Assembly (NCBI GenBank): GCA_963807015.1
Contig: CAWEAS010000008.1
Coordinates: 744,001 to 808,000 of the forward strand
DNA length: 64,000 bases
Direction: 5' to 3'
Source: JAJPKK01 sp963807015
Lineage (GTDB): Bacteria > Pseudomonadota > Alphaproteobacteria > Rhizobiales > Xanthobacteraceae
Under the pieces are notes generated by a model. That model was not told the DNA's origin, ran no database searches, and worked only from the letters and a program-made list of their open reading frames with translations. Positions 1 to 9,219 of this stretch are shown here, piece after piece. Every line of letters starts with the position of its first letter. The first letter of the stretch is position 1. Both the position numbers and the translations under genes were made by a program.

Positions 1-1487
1 GGTTGCCCGCCACGGACGCCGAGCGCCGGATTGACGGTGCCGTCGCTCACAAACCCGATCTCGATATCGGTGCCGACCGGGCGGAATTCCGTGAGGATGC
101 CGGGCGCGCCGCGGAAGGCGCCGGCGCCTTCGCTGTCAGGTACGATGCGCCGCGCTGTGATGCGGATCGGATGATGCAGTTCGTCGATCTCGATGCTGTC
201 GTAGAACGGCATCCCGGCATTTCCCATGGTGAACAGCGACAGCCAGCCGTCATTGCAGAACGTCCCCGGCCCGCCGCCGGCGGCGAGGATCACTTCGTTG
301 ACGAAAAGTGCGTCGCCGTGCCGTGGATCGCGACCCGACAGCACGCCGGAAGCAGGCGGAATGCCGGCCCCGCCTTCCGCCATGCCGGTGCCGGCGTCGA
401 TTTCAGCGAGCGCGCGCTGAACTGCGTTGGTGACGCGGTCGGCGAGGTTCGTGGTCGCGACCGACGTACAGGTCGGATGGCGCGGAATGCCGACGACGCA
501 GTTCTCGCGCAAAGCTACCTCGATCCGGCGGAAGCTGCCGGCGTTGGCCGGCACCGACTGCGGCAGGCTGTTGAACACGCCGACCATCGCCGACGTGCGG
601 GCGCAAGCCTGGCTCAGATTGACCCCGACCGGCAAGCAATCGACGTTGTCGGTCATGTCGACCTTGATGCGTGCTGCCTTGTCGTCGACGATGACCGTTG
701 CCGTTGCGGCAATGCCTTCCGGCGGCGTTCCGGGCAGCGGATCGTGGGTGCAGGTCATGCGTGCTGTCCCTGCTCGCATGCCGGCAATGGTGTCGACCAT
801 GACGCGCTCGCTGAAATCGAACCAGTAGCGCGCGTGATCGATCGCCGGGTCCCAACCAAGCTCCTCCGCCATCCGAACGATTTCGCGCTCACCGATGCGG
901 GCGGCGCCCACCATGGCGAGATAGTCGCCGCGCCATTGCGCCGGAACGCGAATGCGCATCCGGCACATGTTGATGATGTCGAGATTGTCCTTGTAATCGG
1001 ACTGAACGCGGACCGCCGGAAAGATCAGCGCGCCCTCCTGATAGACGTCGCGGGCGGTGCCCATGTAGGTCGTCGGCAACGAATTGCCGCAGTCGGCCTG
1101 GTGGGCCTTGGCGAGCACTGTAAAGCGGTGGGTACCGCCGTCGTCGAACACCGGCACCAGAATCGTGTGATCCGCGGCATGCGTGTTGCCGTGATAGGGC
1201 GAGTTGTGCAGGAAGGCATCGCCCGGCTTGACGTCGGGATGGATGTCGAGCATCGCCCGCGTCATCAAGTCGGCGCCGCCGAGCACGTGGATCGGATATG
1301 ACTCGACCGCCGTGAGCAGTTCGCAGTCGGCGGTGACGATGGCGCAGGAGAAATCCCGCGCGGTGTTGATGACGCCGGAGCGCGCGGTGCGCAGCAGCGT
1401 GTTCGCCATTTTGCGCGTCACGCCTTCGAAGCGCTTCTGCATGATGGCGAGCTTGACGCCGTCGATCTTGGCCCGCGTTTCGTGCAT
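1..1487 (-). CDS. hyuB: Hydantoinase/oxoprolinase subunit B (HyuB), 3' end outside window
   Basis: Partial gene: the reading frame starts at an ATG at 1487 and stays open to the left edge, giving about 495 residues. The translation begins MHETRAKIDGVKLAIMQKRF and contains the HyuB-typical stretches HNSPYHGNTHAADH, AKAHQADCGN and, near the edge, PALGVRGG. These place it in the hydantoinase B/oxoprolinase family (usually 510-600 aa), so the C-terminus is missing. In the family it pairs with HyuA for ATP-dependent hydrolysis of cyclic amides such as hydantoins or 5-oxoproline; the true substrate cannot be read from sequence. The start lies 15 bp after the hyuA stop, so the two are co-transcribed. 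Family assignment is firm and substrate is unknown. Confidence 0.93.
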   Translation of the reverse strand, partial: MHETRAKIDGVKLAIMQKRFEGVTRKMANTLLRTARSGVINTARDFSCAIVTADCELLTAVESYPIHVLGGADLMTRAMLDIHPDVKPGDAFLHNSPYHGNTHAADHTILVPVFDDGGTHRFTVLAKAHQADCGNSLPTTYMGTARDVYQEGALIFPAVRVQSDYKDNLDIINMCRMRIRVPAQWRGDYLAMVGAARIGEREIVRMAEELGWDPAIDHARYWFDFSERVMVDTIAGMRAGTARMTCTHDPLPGTPPEGIAATATVIVDDKAARIKVDMTDNVDCLPVGVNLSQACARTSAMVGVFNSLPQSVPANAGSFRRIEVALRENCVVGIPRHPTCTSVATTNLADRVTNAVQRALAEIDAGTGMAEGGAGIPPASGVLSGRDPRHGDALFVNEVILAAGGGPGTFCNDGWLSLFTMGNAGMPFYDSIEIDELHHPIRITARRIVPDSEGAGAFRGAPGILTEFRPVGTDIEIGFVSDGTVNPALGVRGGQ

Positions 1488-1502
1488 GCTGAGTCTCGAC
1501 AG

Positions 1503-3563
1503 TTATAGGTTGACGACAAAGGCACCGTCGGCGCGGCGTTCGGCGCGCGCGCCCGGGTGGACGACGATCGTTGTGAAGCTTGATTCGACGATCACCGGGC
1601 CCGCCAACGGTTCGCCGGGACGCAAGCTCTCCAGGTCGTAACTCGGCGCCTCGATGCGGCCGGTTTCGCGAAAGGTCATCGGCCGCCGTTGACCAACGCC
1701 CAGATGCGAGGAGGTCTTCACCTTGCCACCTTCGCCAGTATCCGCGATCCGCGTGCGGCACACTGCACGCCACCCGATGATTTCGATCTCATCGCCGTCG
1801 TCGGCGAACCCGAATAGTTCCATGTGGCGGGCGTGGAAATCCTGGACGAGCTGCCGCACGTCGGCTTCGCCAGCGAACATCGGCCCGCGTAGCGCGACTT
1901 CGATTTCCCAGACTTGGCTCCGGTAGCGGCCCTCGATCGCGTAATCGATCGCGCTCGCCTCCGCGTGCGTCGGACTCGCTGCCGAGCGGGCTTGAGCCTG
2001 CTTTTTCAGTTGCGCAAAGATGCGGTTCGCGCGCTCGCAGTCAAAATGGCTGGTCCGCATGAATTCCGTGTGAGCCACTTCGGCGCGCAGATCAGACATG
2101 ACCGCGCCCACGGCGCTAAGTGCTGCGCCGGCATCCGGAAACACCACTGTCTTGCAGCGCAAGCGGCGCGCGATCGCGACACCGTTGAGACCCGCGGCAC
2201 CCCCGCCGCCGATCATGACGGTGTCTTCGGGATCGATGCCCTGCTTGACCGTGATCTCCTCGATGGCGTTCACCATCGCTTCGGTGGCGAGATCGACGAT
2301 CGCGAGCGCGGCGTCATCGACGCTGAGCCCGAGCGGCTTCGCGACCTCGCCTTCGATGGCCGCAACCGCGGCATCGACTGCGAGCTTCATGCGGCCGCCG
2401 AGAAAGAATTCGGGATCGATGTAGCCGAGCGCGACAGCGGCGTCGGTTACCGTCGGACGGGTGCCGCCCCGCCCATAGCAGGCCGGCCCCGGATTGGAGC
2501 CGGCGCTTGCCGGGCCTACGTGGAGCATACCGCCGCGATCCACGTAGGCTATGCTGCCACCGCCCGCGCCGATGCTCTTTACATCGACCGACGGAAACCC
2601 GGTCATATGCCCCTGATACAGAGGGCCGATCCAGGTCTCGCGCGTCCACGGGATGGCGCCGTTGCGTACCAGGCTCACATCGTACGTGGTGCCGCCGGCA
2701 TCAGTGACGATCGCGGTGGCGCCGCCGGCGCGCTTCGCATAGTGGCGCCCCGCGACCGGCGCCATCGACGGGCCGGAATTGAGCGACAGGATTGGTCGCT
2801 CCGCCATCGCCGAGATATCGGAGATGCCGCCTTGCGACGTGACCGCGAACGCGCGGCCGCCGAGCCCATTCTCCTTGAGGCGACGCTGCAGGTCGCGGAG
2901 ATACGCGCTCATGATTGGTTTGAGCGACGCATCGATGCAGCACGACGACGCGCGCCGATATTCGCGCAGGGTCGGATTGAGCTGATGGGACAGCGTAAGC
3001 GCGACGCCGGGCAAGAGCTGTCGCAGCAGCTCGCCGGATTGCAGCTCGTGAGCCGGATTGACGATCGACCACAGGAAGCAGACCGCAACCGCTTCGACTT
3101 TCCTCTCCTTTAGCGCCGCGGCGATGCGGCGAATTACGCCCTCATCGAGCGGTTGGACGACCTCGCCGGCCGCGCCAATGCGTTCAGGCACTTCGAAGGT
3201 GAGGGAGCGCGGGACATAAGGCTCGGGGTACGGAATGCGGTAATTGAACGGGTCGGTGCGTCCGCCTTCGCGGATCAGCAAGATATCGGGATGCCCCGCC
3301 GTAACGAGGAATGCGGTTTTCGCCGTGTTTCCCGTCACCACCGCATTGATGGCGCGCGTCGTGCCGTGGATGAACGTATCCGCGGCCGCCAGAAACTGGT
3401 GCAAGGTCAGCCCCCGCGCGGTCGCCGCAATCTCGAGAACCGTCAGGATGCCATCGATCGGATCCGGGCTCGTGGTCGAGGTTTTGTGGAGCTCAAGTTC
3501 CCCGTCGCCGTCATCCACCACGAGGTCCGTGAAGGTCCCGCCGACATCGACCGATAGGCGCAT
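1503..3563 (-). CDS. hyuA: Hydantoinase/oxoprolinase subunit A (HyuA)
   Basis: 686-residue protein of the HyuA/5-oxoprolinase family, which uses an acetate/sugar-kinase-like fold to phosphorylate a cyclic amide before ring opening. The N-terminal phosphate-binding loop DVGGTFTDLVV lies at residues 6-16, HGTTRAINAV around 66-75, and the second phosphate loop TDAGGTTYDVS around 287-297. The length is usual for a separate HyuA subunit (about 680-700 aa). The ATG at 3563 is preceded by a good GGGAGAAG ribosome site. It sits 18 bp after the ABC transporter gene and 15 bp before hyuB, so it belongs to the same minus-strand operon. It could equally be an N-methylhydantoinase or a related lactam hydrolase; context favours a transported N-heterocycle product. 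Confidence 0.93.
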   Translation of the reverse strand: MRLSVDVGGTFTDLVVDDGDGELELHKTSTTSPDPIDGILTVLEIAATARGLTLHQFLAAADTFIHGTTRAINAVVTGNTAKTAFLVTAGHPDILLIREGGRTDPFNYRIPYPEPYVPRSLTFEVPERIGAAGEVVQPLDEGVIRRIAAALKERKVEAVAVCFLWSIVNPAHELQSGELLRQLLPGVALTLSHQLNPTLREYRRASSCCIDASLKPIMSAYLRDLQRRLKENGLGGRAFAVTSQGGISDISAMAERPILSLNSGPSMAPVAGRHYAKRAGGATAIVTDAGGTTYDVSLVRNGAIPWTRETWIGPLYQGHMTGFPSVDVKSIGAGGGSIAYVDRGGMLHVGPASAGSNPGPACYGRGGTRPTVTDAAVALGYIDPEFFLGGRMKLAVDAAVAAIEGEVAKPLGLSVDDAALAIVDLATEAMVNAIEEITVKQGIDPEDTVMIGGGGAAGLNGVAIARRLRCKTVVFPDAGAALSAVGAVMSDLRAEVAHTEFMRTSHFDCERANRIFAQLKKQAQARSAASPTHAEASAIDYAIEGRYRSQVWEIEVALRGPMFAGEADVRQLVQDFHARHMELFGFADDGDEIEIIGWRAVCRTRIADTGEGGKVKTSSHLGVGQRRPMTFRETGRIEAPSYDLESLRPGEPLAGPVIVESSFTTIVVHPGARAERRADGAFVVNL

Positions 3564-3581
3564 GGTGCTTCTCCCGCGCCG

Positions 3582-5417
3582 CTAAAGCTCGGCGTCAATC
3601 GTTTGGCGCTCGACGAGGCGCAGGAAGCGCCGGGTGCGATCCTGCTTCGGTTCGTCGAGCACCTCTTGCGCGGTGCCTTGTTCGGCAATCTGCCCTTCGT
3701 CCATGAACACCACCCGATCGGCCACTTCGCGCGCAAACCGCATCTCGTGGGTGACGACCACCATGGTCATGCCGCGTCCCGCAAGGTTTCGCATCACCGC
3801 AAGCACCTCGCCGACCAGTTCGGGATCGAGCGCCGACGTAGGCTCATCGAACAGCATGAGCCGCGGCGAGATGGCGAGAGCGCGCGCGATCGCGACGCGC
3901 TGTTGCTGGCCGCCGGACAATCGATGCGGCCGATGGTGCGCGTGCGAGGCGAGCCCGACGTTCGCCAGCAGAGTCATCGCATTGGCGCGGGCACGCTCCG
4001 GGCTTTCGCCGTAAACGCGGATCGGCGCCTCGCACACGTTTTCGAGCGCGGTCAAATGATCGAACAGGTTGAAGTGCTGGAACACCATGCCGATGCGCGC
4101 CCGGGCGCGCGCCTTGGCGAGATTGCGTGACGGCCGCAGTTGGTTGCCCTGCTTCTCGTAACCGACGTGCTGCCCCTCGACGAGAATCTCGCCCCAGTCG
4201 AGCTTCTCGAGATGATTGATGAGCCGCAGGAACGTGCTCTTGCCCGACCCGCTCGGACCGATGATGGTCACGACCTCGCCGCGGCGAACCGTGAGATCGA
4301 CACTGCGCAGCACCTCGCGCGAGCCGTAGCTTTTCCAGACATTGCGGCACACGAGGTAAGGTTCGGTCGAGGCGGGCCGCTTGCCATCCTCCGTCGCGCA
4401 AATGTCGGGGGATAACGGAAGAGTGGCCGAGGCTATGGCGGCGGTTGAAGTGAAGTTGGCAACTGCGGCTGCCGTTTTCGGCCCGGCCCCGCCAGCGACC
4501 GCACCTGCAGCCGCCGGTTCGGCACGCAGCGGCCACAGCCGGAACCCGAACATGCGCCCAGCCGCCGTCACGTCAGCGGGCTTCCGCTCGGCATCATGGG
4601 CATAATGGCGCTCCAGGAATGCCTGCAGCAAGGAGATCGCGCTCGTCAGCGCGAGATAGATCAGTCCGGCCGCCGCGAACACGGTGAAGAATTTGAAATT
4701 CTGGCCGACGATCTGCTGGCTGCGGAAGGTCAGCTCGTTGACGAAGATCACCGACGCGATCGACGTCCCCTTGATCATGCTGATGGCGTCGTTCGCAATT
4801 CCCGGCAAGATCGCACGCATCGCTTGCGGCAAGATAATCCGGCGCAGCGTCAGAAACGGCCCCATGCCGAGCGAGGCCGCCGCGATCGCCTGGTTGCGGT
4901 TGACCGAGAGTATGCCGCCGCGAATGATCTCGGCGCTGAAGGCCGCTTCGTTGAGGGCGAAGCCCAGCACCGCGGTCGTGAAAGTATCGAGGGTAATGCC
5001 GAAGCCGGGCAGCGCGTCATAGATGAAGACAAGCTGCAACAGCTGCGGCGTGCCGCGGACGAACCAGATGTAGACCCAAGCCGTCATTCTGATCGGGGCG
5101 AACGTGGCAAGCCGCATCAGCGCGAGGCCAAGGCCCAGGACCATCCCACCCGCCATCGCGAGCACCGAAATCTCGACCGCGATAAGCGCGCCTTGGAGCA
5201 GGAACGGCATCGTCGCATAGTTGAAGATGGCGACGTACCAGGCCGGCTCCTCCGCCAGCTTCCCGCCGCCGCTCGCGAGTTCATCGAGCGTGGCCGCTGA
5301 CACAGCGGTGAGGATGCCGTCGCCGTGCCGCATCAACACAATGCATGCGACGAGCGCCGCGAGGCAAAGCCTCGCGCGCCATCGTTCCATTACGGCGTCA
5401 CCTTGCCTGAAAACCAT
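3582..5417 (-). CDS. Fused polar amino-acid ABC transporter permease and ATPase
   Basis: 611-residue fusion. Residues about 60-275 form a HisM/GlnP-type inner-membrane permease with several hydrophobic segments and an EAA-like loop (NEAAFSAEIIRGG, around 156). Residues about 275-352 are an Ala/Thr-rich linker. Residues 353-611 form a GlnQ/HisP-type ATPase with Walker A GPSGSGKST (387-395), signature LSGGQQQR (500-507), Walker B LMLFDEP (520-526) and switch His557. Permease and ATPase are usually separate genes, so the fusion is noteworthy. It lies 48 bp after the matching binding-protein gene and just before hyuAB, so it should import the operon's substrate. An alternative start is the Met at codon 10 (MERWRARL), which would shorten the N-terminus slightly. 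Confidence 0.92.
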   Translation of the reverse strand: MVFRQGDAVMERWRARLCLAALVACIVLMRHGDGILTAVSAATLDELASGGGKLAEEPAWYVAIFNYATMPFLLQGALIAVEISVLAMAGGMVLGLGLALMRLATFAPIRMTAWVYIWFVRGTPQLLQLVFIYDALPGFGITLDTFTTAVLGFALNEAAFSAEIIRGGILSVNRNQAIAAASLGMGPFLTLRRIILPQAMRAILPGIANDAISMIKGTSIASVIFVNELTFRSQQIVGQNFKFFTVFAAAGLIYLALTSAISLLQAFLERHYAHDAERKPADVTAAGRMFGFRLWPLRAEPAAAGAVAGGAGPKTAAAVANFTSTAAIASATLPLSPDICATEDGKRPASTEPYLVCRNVWKSYGSREVLRSVDLTVRRGEVVTIIGPSGSGKSTFLRLINHLEKLDWGEILVEGQHVGYEKQGNQLRPSRNLAKARARARIGMVFQHFNLFDHLTALENVCEAPIRVYGESPERARANAMTLLANVGLASHAHHRPHRLSGGQQQRVAIARALAISPRLMLFDEPTSALDPELVGEVLAVMRNLAGRGMTMVVVTHEMRFAREVADRVVFMDEGQIAEQGTAQEVLDEPKQDRTRRFLRLVERQTIDAEL

Positions 5418-5434
5418 GTGGCCCGGCTGGAAAG

Positions 5435-5452
5435 GCCCGCCTTGAGGCGGGC
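5435..5452 (-). promoter_or_regulatory. Intercistronic stem-loop between binding-protein and permease genes
   Basis: A perfect 7-bp GC stem (GCCCGCC/GGCGGGC) with a TTGA loop lies in the gap between the binding-protein gene and the permease-ATPase gene. It has no T-tract, so it fits an mRNA-stabilising or partly attenuating hairpin better than a full terminator. The functional reading is inferred. Confidence 0.4.
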
Positions 5453-5465
5453 GCCACGAGTGGCG

Positions 5466-6326
5466 TTATTGCTTGAGGATCTCCGATGGCAGCGCCAAAG
5501 CCGGGTCGATCTTGTATTTGACGTAGAGTTGCTTCTCGGTGCCGTCCTTCTGCATCATGACGATGCCGTCATGGATTGCCGTCACGAGATCATCCCGGCC
5601 CTTCTTGACGGCGACACCGATCTTGAAATTGCTGATGATCTTTACGGCGCGCTCAAGTTCGCCCTTGCTGTCCGCCGCAAGAATGTCGATCAGGGCGAGA
5701 TCGTTCATGAAAAGATCGGCGCGGCCGGTCTGCATCAGCCGTGTCGAGGCCGGAATATCGGGTCCCGTGAGAATGTTGATCGCTGGCTTGCCCTCGGCCT
5801 GGCATTTCTTGTCCTGGTCGCGGAACGCCGCCTCTTCGACCGTGCCAAGAACCGCCGTCGCCGTCGTCCCGCAGGCGTCAGCAACAGAATGGATGTTTTT
5901 CGGATTACCCTTCTTGGTCAGGATGCCGGTGCCGGCGAGCATGTAGGTGACGTAGTCGACTTGCTTTGCCCGCTCCGCGGTGTAGTAGAGGTTGTCCCAC
6001 ATCGCATCCGATTGTCCGGCGATGACCGCCGGCAGTAGGCCGGACCAGCCGCCGACCTTGAACTCCACTTTGGCGCCGAGGCAGCCGAACACCGCCCGTG
6101 CAAGATCGGCATCGAAGCCGATAAGGTTTTCGAAGTTCTTCGGGTCGCGGAAGCTGTAGGGCGGGCTTTCGCCATCTTGGCCGATGCGAAACGTCTTGCC
6201 AGCGATGGTCGGATATTTGCCCGGATCGCATTTCGCAGTCTGTGCCGCGGCCGGATTGAAGCTCGCTGCCGTTGCCACCGTGAGTGCCGAGAAGATCACG
6301 GATATGTGCCAACGCAGATGTCTCAT
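5466..6326 (-). CDS. Polar amino-acid type ABC transporter substrate-binding protein
   Basis: 286-residue periplasmic solute-binding protein of family 3 (SBP_bac_3). Residues 1-28 form a Sec signal peptide ending AAA-QT. The mature part has the family's typical blocks: GKTFRIGQDGESPPYSF, IGFDADLARAVFGCLG and WSGLLPAVIAGQSDAM. It should capture a small polar, probably nitrogen-containing, solute and hand it to the permease-ATPase encoded just downstream. A GC-rich stem-loop in the 48-bp gap to that gene may let this subunit be made in excess, as is common for binding proteins. Ligand specificity is not visible. Confidence 0.92.
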   Translation of the reverse strand: MRHLRWHISVIFSALTVATAASFNPAAAQTAKCDPGKYPTIAGKTFRIGQDGESPPYSFRDPKNFENLIGFDADLARAVFGCLGAKVEFKVGGWSGLLPAVIAGQSDAMWDNLYYTAERAKQVDYVTYMLAGTGILTKKGNPKNIHSVADACGTTATAVLGTVEEAAFRDQDKKCQAEGKPAINILTGPDIPASTRLMQTGRADLFMNDLALIDILAADSKGELERAVKIISNFKIGVAVKKGRDDLVTAIHDGIVMMQKDGTEKQLYVKYKIDPALALPSEILKQ

Positions 6327-6598
6327 TACTGCCGCCCTCCTGCCTGAAATTCAGTTGCGTCGCCGTCGCCCAGATGCGGTCTCCTGCACCAGCTTGCATC
6401 TTATGAAAGCAAGTTGCGTGCCATGGGGGGTCCAGCGCAGGCGCTCGTGTTCAGCATCGATTTGCAAAATCGGGGGAACAGCCTAGCTCGTCGGAGCCGC
6501 GAGCACCGCTGTCTCTGGGTTGCCGGAGAATCGCGCCTGTGATCAACGAACGTGCAGTCTCGCGTCTGTCTTGCGGACGGCATTTCGTAGTGCGACCG

Positions 6599-8089
6599 TC
6601 ATTTCGGGGCGCCGCCCGCGAGCCCCGCGTCAAGAATCGGGCCCGGCTCGATGCGATCTAGCAAGCTGCCCACATAGGCGTCGATCTCGGGCCAGGGACA
6701 CTCGCGATGATTATGGCCCCGCACCACAAAGGCCGGGCCCATGTAAAAGCGCTCGTATTGCAGATGCCGGCCGGCGAAATCGGTGCCCAAGAGATCCCAG
6801 GCGAGTTTGTAAAGCTTGAACCGCTCGATTGCCGTGTCGGCTGACGTCCGCCATAGCTCCTCGAACACCGCGCGGGTCTCCGGATTGTGGAGGACTGAAA
6901 CATCCGCGGGCATTTGCAGCACGCTACCGCCCGATAGTTCGCGCACCTTGGCGCAAATCTGGTCGTAATGCTGGGTCGCGAAATAGACGACCGCATACAT
7001 GTAGTGACGATTGTAGTTGACGTAGCCGTTGCCCAGCGTCTCAAAATCCTGGATCTGGCCGGAAATCGCGCTCTTCATCATGCCGTAGAGCGCCGCGAGG
7101 TGACCAAGGTCATCGGCGACCGCCGGCACTGCGTCGATACCCGCGGATTTGGTGATGCGGCGCGCGAGGCCTAGCAAAAGCTTCAGCTTCGCCGCATACC
7201 GCACGCCAGCCTGGTGATTGGACAAGGTGTGCGCCGGCGTCCGGAAGTAGATCTGCCTCGACAAGGAAATGTCGTTGTGCACGAATACCCGCTCCCACGG
7301 CACCTTCACCTTGTCGCACACGACAATGCAGTCGCTCTCGTCGAAATGGTGGGAGAGATAGTTGTCAAAAGCGCTGACCGCATAGCGCTCATAAGGCTTG
7401 CGGGACCACAAGGACAGGCCTGGCGCGCGCGGTGATACGACGCATGTTACCGCCTGGTTTTCGTGTCCGGGCGCAAGCGGCAGGATATTTCCAATCCAGA
7501 TCTCATCGCTGAACGCTGCGCTCGTCGCGAGCATCTTTGTGCCGCTGATGGTGATCCCCGCGTCGTCCTCCGCCACGACCCCGAGCGCCGGCACGCACGC
7601 CGCTTCGCGCTGATACATGGCCTTGTCGCGAGTGCCCTGTGGCGGCGTCACCGCGTGCGACAGGAACACATCGTTGCGGCGGCAATAGTCATAGAAGGCT
7701 GTGACGTGAGAGGAGAAGCGAAAGGCCCCGGTATCGAATACCTCGGGCTGCATCGCCGCGCCCGTGATGTATCCACCGACGAAATCGGGCGAGCGCCCCA
7801 TCATTCCGAAGGTAAGCTCCGCAATCACTTCGCACGAACGGGTGCGACGCTCAAGGTCGGCGCGCGTACGCGGGCGGAGGAAATAAGTGGCGAAGCGCTC
7901 GCCGTCCTCTTCACTTACCAGGATATCGCGATAGCGCTCCTCGAAACGCGCGTCGTAAATCGCGGCGTATGAGCGCGCCGCGTTGCGAAAGCCTGGGTGC
8001 GTGGTGACATCGTCGACGCGCTCGCCGCCAATGTAAATGATGCGACCGTCACGGAGTCCCTTGAGGTAATCGGCACCCCGCTTGATCAT
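6599..8089 (-). CDS. 4-hydroxyphenylacetate 3-monooxygenase family (HpaB-like) flavin hydroxylase
   Basis: 496 residues, the usual length of the HpaB/HpaA large-subunit family, which are acyl-CoA-dehydrogenase-fold monooxygenases that use reduced FAD from a partner reductase. Family features include the N-terminal RVDDVTTHPGFRNAARSYA block, the central SHAVTPPQGTRDKAMYQ segment (here Pro-Pro-Gln-Gly-Thr-Arg-Asp) and the SKPYERYAVSAFDNYLSHHF-like region. The start overlaps the stop of the upstream RutA-like gene by 4 bp (ATGA, 8086-8089), so the two are translationally coupled. No flavin reductase is encoded beside it; one of the DIM6/NTAB type lies far away at 51.1 kb. The substrate is unknown; phenols, pyrroles and halogenated rings are all known in the family. 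Confidence 0.88.
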   Translation of the reverse strand: MIKRGADYLKGLRDGRIIYIGGERVDDVTTHPGFRNAARSYAAIYDARFEERYRDILVSEEDGERFATYFLRPRTRADLERRTRSCEVIAELTFGMMGRSPDFVGGYITGAAMQPEVFDTGAFRFSSHVTAFYDYCRRNDVFLSHAVTPPQGTRDKAMYQREAACVPALGVVAEDDAGITISGTKMLATSAAFSDEIWIGNILPLAPGHENQAVTCVVSPRAPGLSLWSRKPYERYAVSAFDNYLSHHFDESDCIVVCDKVKVPWERVFVHNDISLSRQIYFRTPAHTLSNHQAGVRYAAKLKLLLGLARRITKSAGIDAVPAVADDLGHLAALYGMMKSAISGQIQDFETLGNGYVNYNRHYMYAVVYFATQHYDQICAKVRELSGGSVLQMPADVSVLHNPETRAVFEELWRTSADTAIERFKLYKLAWDLLGTDFAGRHLQYERFYMGPAFVVRGHNHRECPWPEIDAYVGSLLDRIEPGPILDAGLAGGAPK

Positions 8090-9219
8090 TGCCCCGCCAT
8101 CGCCAGTGGCAGTGGCGCAGGCTGCCGTGCCCCCGTCGAGGAACGGCCCGAGATTCCCTCAACCGAGGACGACCGGTACTTGAGACGCGGCAGCACGTTG
8201 TCGACGAGCCGCTGCAGGTCGTTCTCGTAATCCGGGAAGATGAAGCAGACACCGGCCAACCCTTGCTCCGCCAGACCGTCGAGATAGTCGGCAACGGTCT
8301 GGTAGGAACCGGCGACGTACGGGATCGCCATGAAGGTTTGAATCTCGAGATCGCGATAGGTCGCGCGCGAGAAGTCCATGCCGGCCACCCGCGCCCATTC
8401 CGCCATCGCGACCTTGTCGCTGTTTTCGATGTAGAAATCGCGCTTGGCGAAAGCCGCCGCGTCGGTCTCCTCGGCGATCACCGTCAGCAGCACGTAGGCG
8501 CCGACCTTGCGTCCATGCTCGTGCGCCAATCCCTGGAGCTTTGCGTTGAGCAGACCGAGATCGGCGAGGGAATCGTCCTGGCCGCCGAGGAAGCTGTAGT
8601 CGGCGTGCTCCGCGGTGAATCGCAAGCCGCGCTCCGACTGCCCAGCGCAGATGATCGGGATTTTCCGCGATGGCATCGGATAGGACTTGCAGTCGTCAAG
8701 TTGAAAGAAGCGGCCGGCGTGCGACGTGCGGCCGGTCGCCCATAATTTCCGCAACACCTCGAGATATTCGGTCGCGTATTCGTAGCGGTACTTGAAATAG
8801 TCGTCGCCGCGCCACAGCCCCATCTGCTGGTATTCGAGCTTGTTCCAGCCGCTGACAATGTTGACGCCGAAGCGGCCGGCGCTGATGTCGTCGATGGTCG
8901 AGGCCATCTTGGCGATCACGGCGGGATGAATCGTGGAGATCGCCACCGAGGCATAGAGCTCGATGCGCGACGTCATCGCCGCGCACGCCGCCATCAACGT
9001 GAACGATTCCAGCGAATAGTCCCAGTGATTGGTGGTGCCGCCGAAGCCGCGCCATTTCACCATGGAGAGCAGGAAAGCGAAGCCGGCATCTTCCGCGACC
9101 TTCGCGTTATGGGCGTTGAGCTTCCAGGTCGGCATGTACTGGGGCGGCGCCGTCTCCGCCATGATCGCACCGCCTTTGGCATTGGGGAGAAAAATTCCGA
9201 GGTCGAGCGGTCGCGGCAT
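8086..9219 (-). CDS. LLM-class flavin monooxygenase, RutA-like
   Basis: 377-residue luciferase-like monooxygenase. The segments APPQYMPTWKLN, LLSMVKWRGFGGTTNHWD, ESFTLMAACAAMTSRIELYA, GRFGVNIVSGW and PIICAGQSERGLRF follow RutA, the pyrimidine monooxygenase that opens uracil with an FMN oxygen adduct, closely enough to place it in the RutA/DszA branch rather than with the alkanesulfonate enzymes. The ATG at 9219 is first in an operon-like run of six minus-strand genes, and its stop overlaps the HpaB-like gene by 4 bp. None of rutB-rutG is present, so it need not act on uracil; oxidation of another N-heterocycle is inferred from the neighbouring importer and hydantoinase. Confidence 0.88.
   Translation of the reverse strand: MPRPLDLGIFLPNAKGGAIMAETAPPQYMPTWKLNAHNAKVAEDAGFAFLLSMVKWRGFGGTTNHWDYSLESFTLMAACAAMTSRIELYASVAISTIHPAVIAKMASTIDDISAGRFGVNIVSGWNKLEYQQMGLWRGDDYFKYRYEYATEYLEVLRKLWATGRTSHAGRFFQLDDCKSYPMPSRKIPIICAGQSERGLRFTAEHADYSFLGGQDDSLADLGLLNAKLQGLAHEHGRKVGAYVLLTVIAEETDAAAFAKRDFYIENSDKVAMAEWARVAGMDFSRATYRDLEIQTFMAIPYVAGSYQTVADYLDGLAEQGLAGVCFIFPDYENDLQRLVDNVLPRLKYRSSSVEGISGRSSTGARQPAPLPLAMAGQ

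Noticed and set aside
3..1301. Long plus-strand open frame over the hyuB region
   Set aside because: Antisense shadow of hyuB. The minus-strand frame has clear HyuB motifs, whereas this frame is Arg/His/Asp-rich without any motif.
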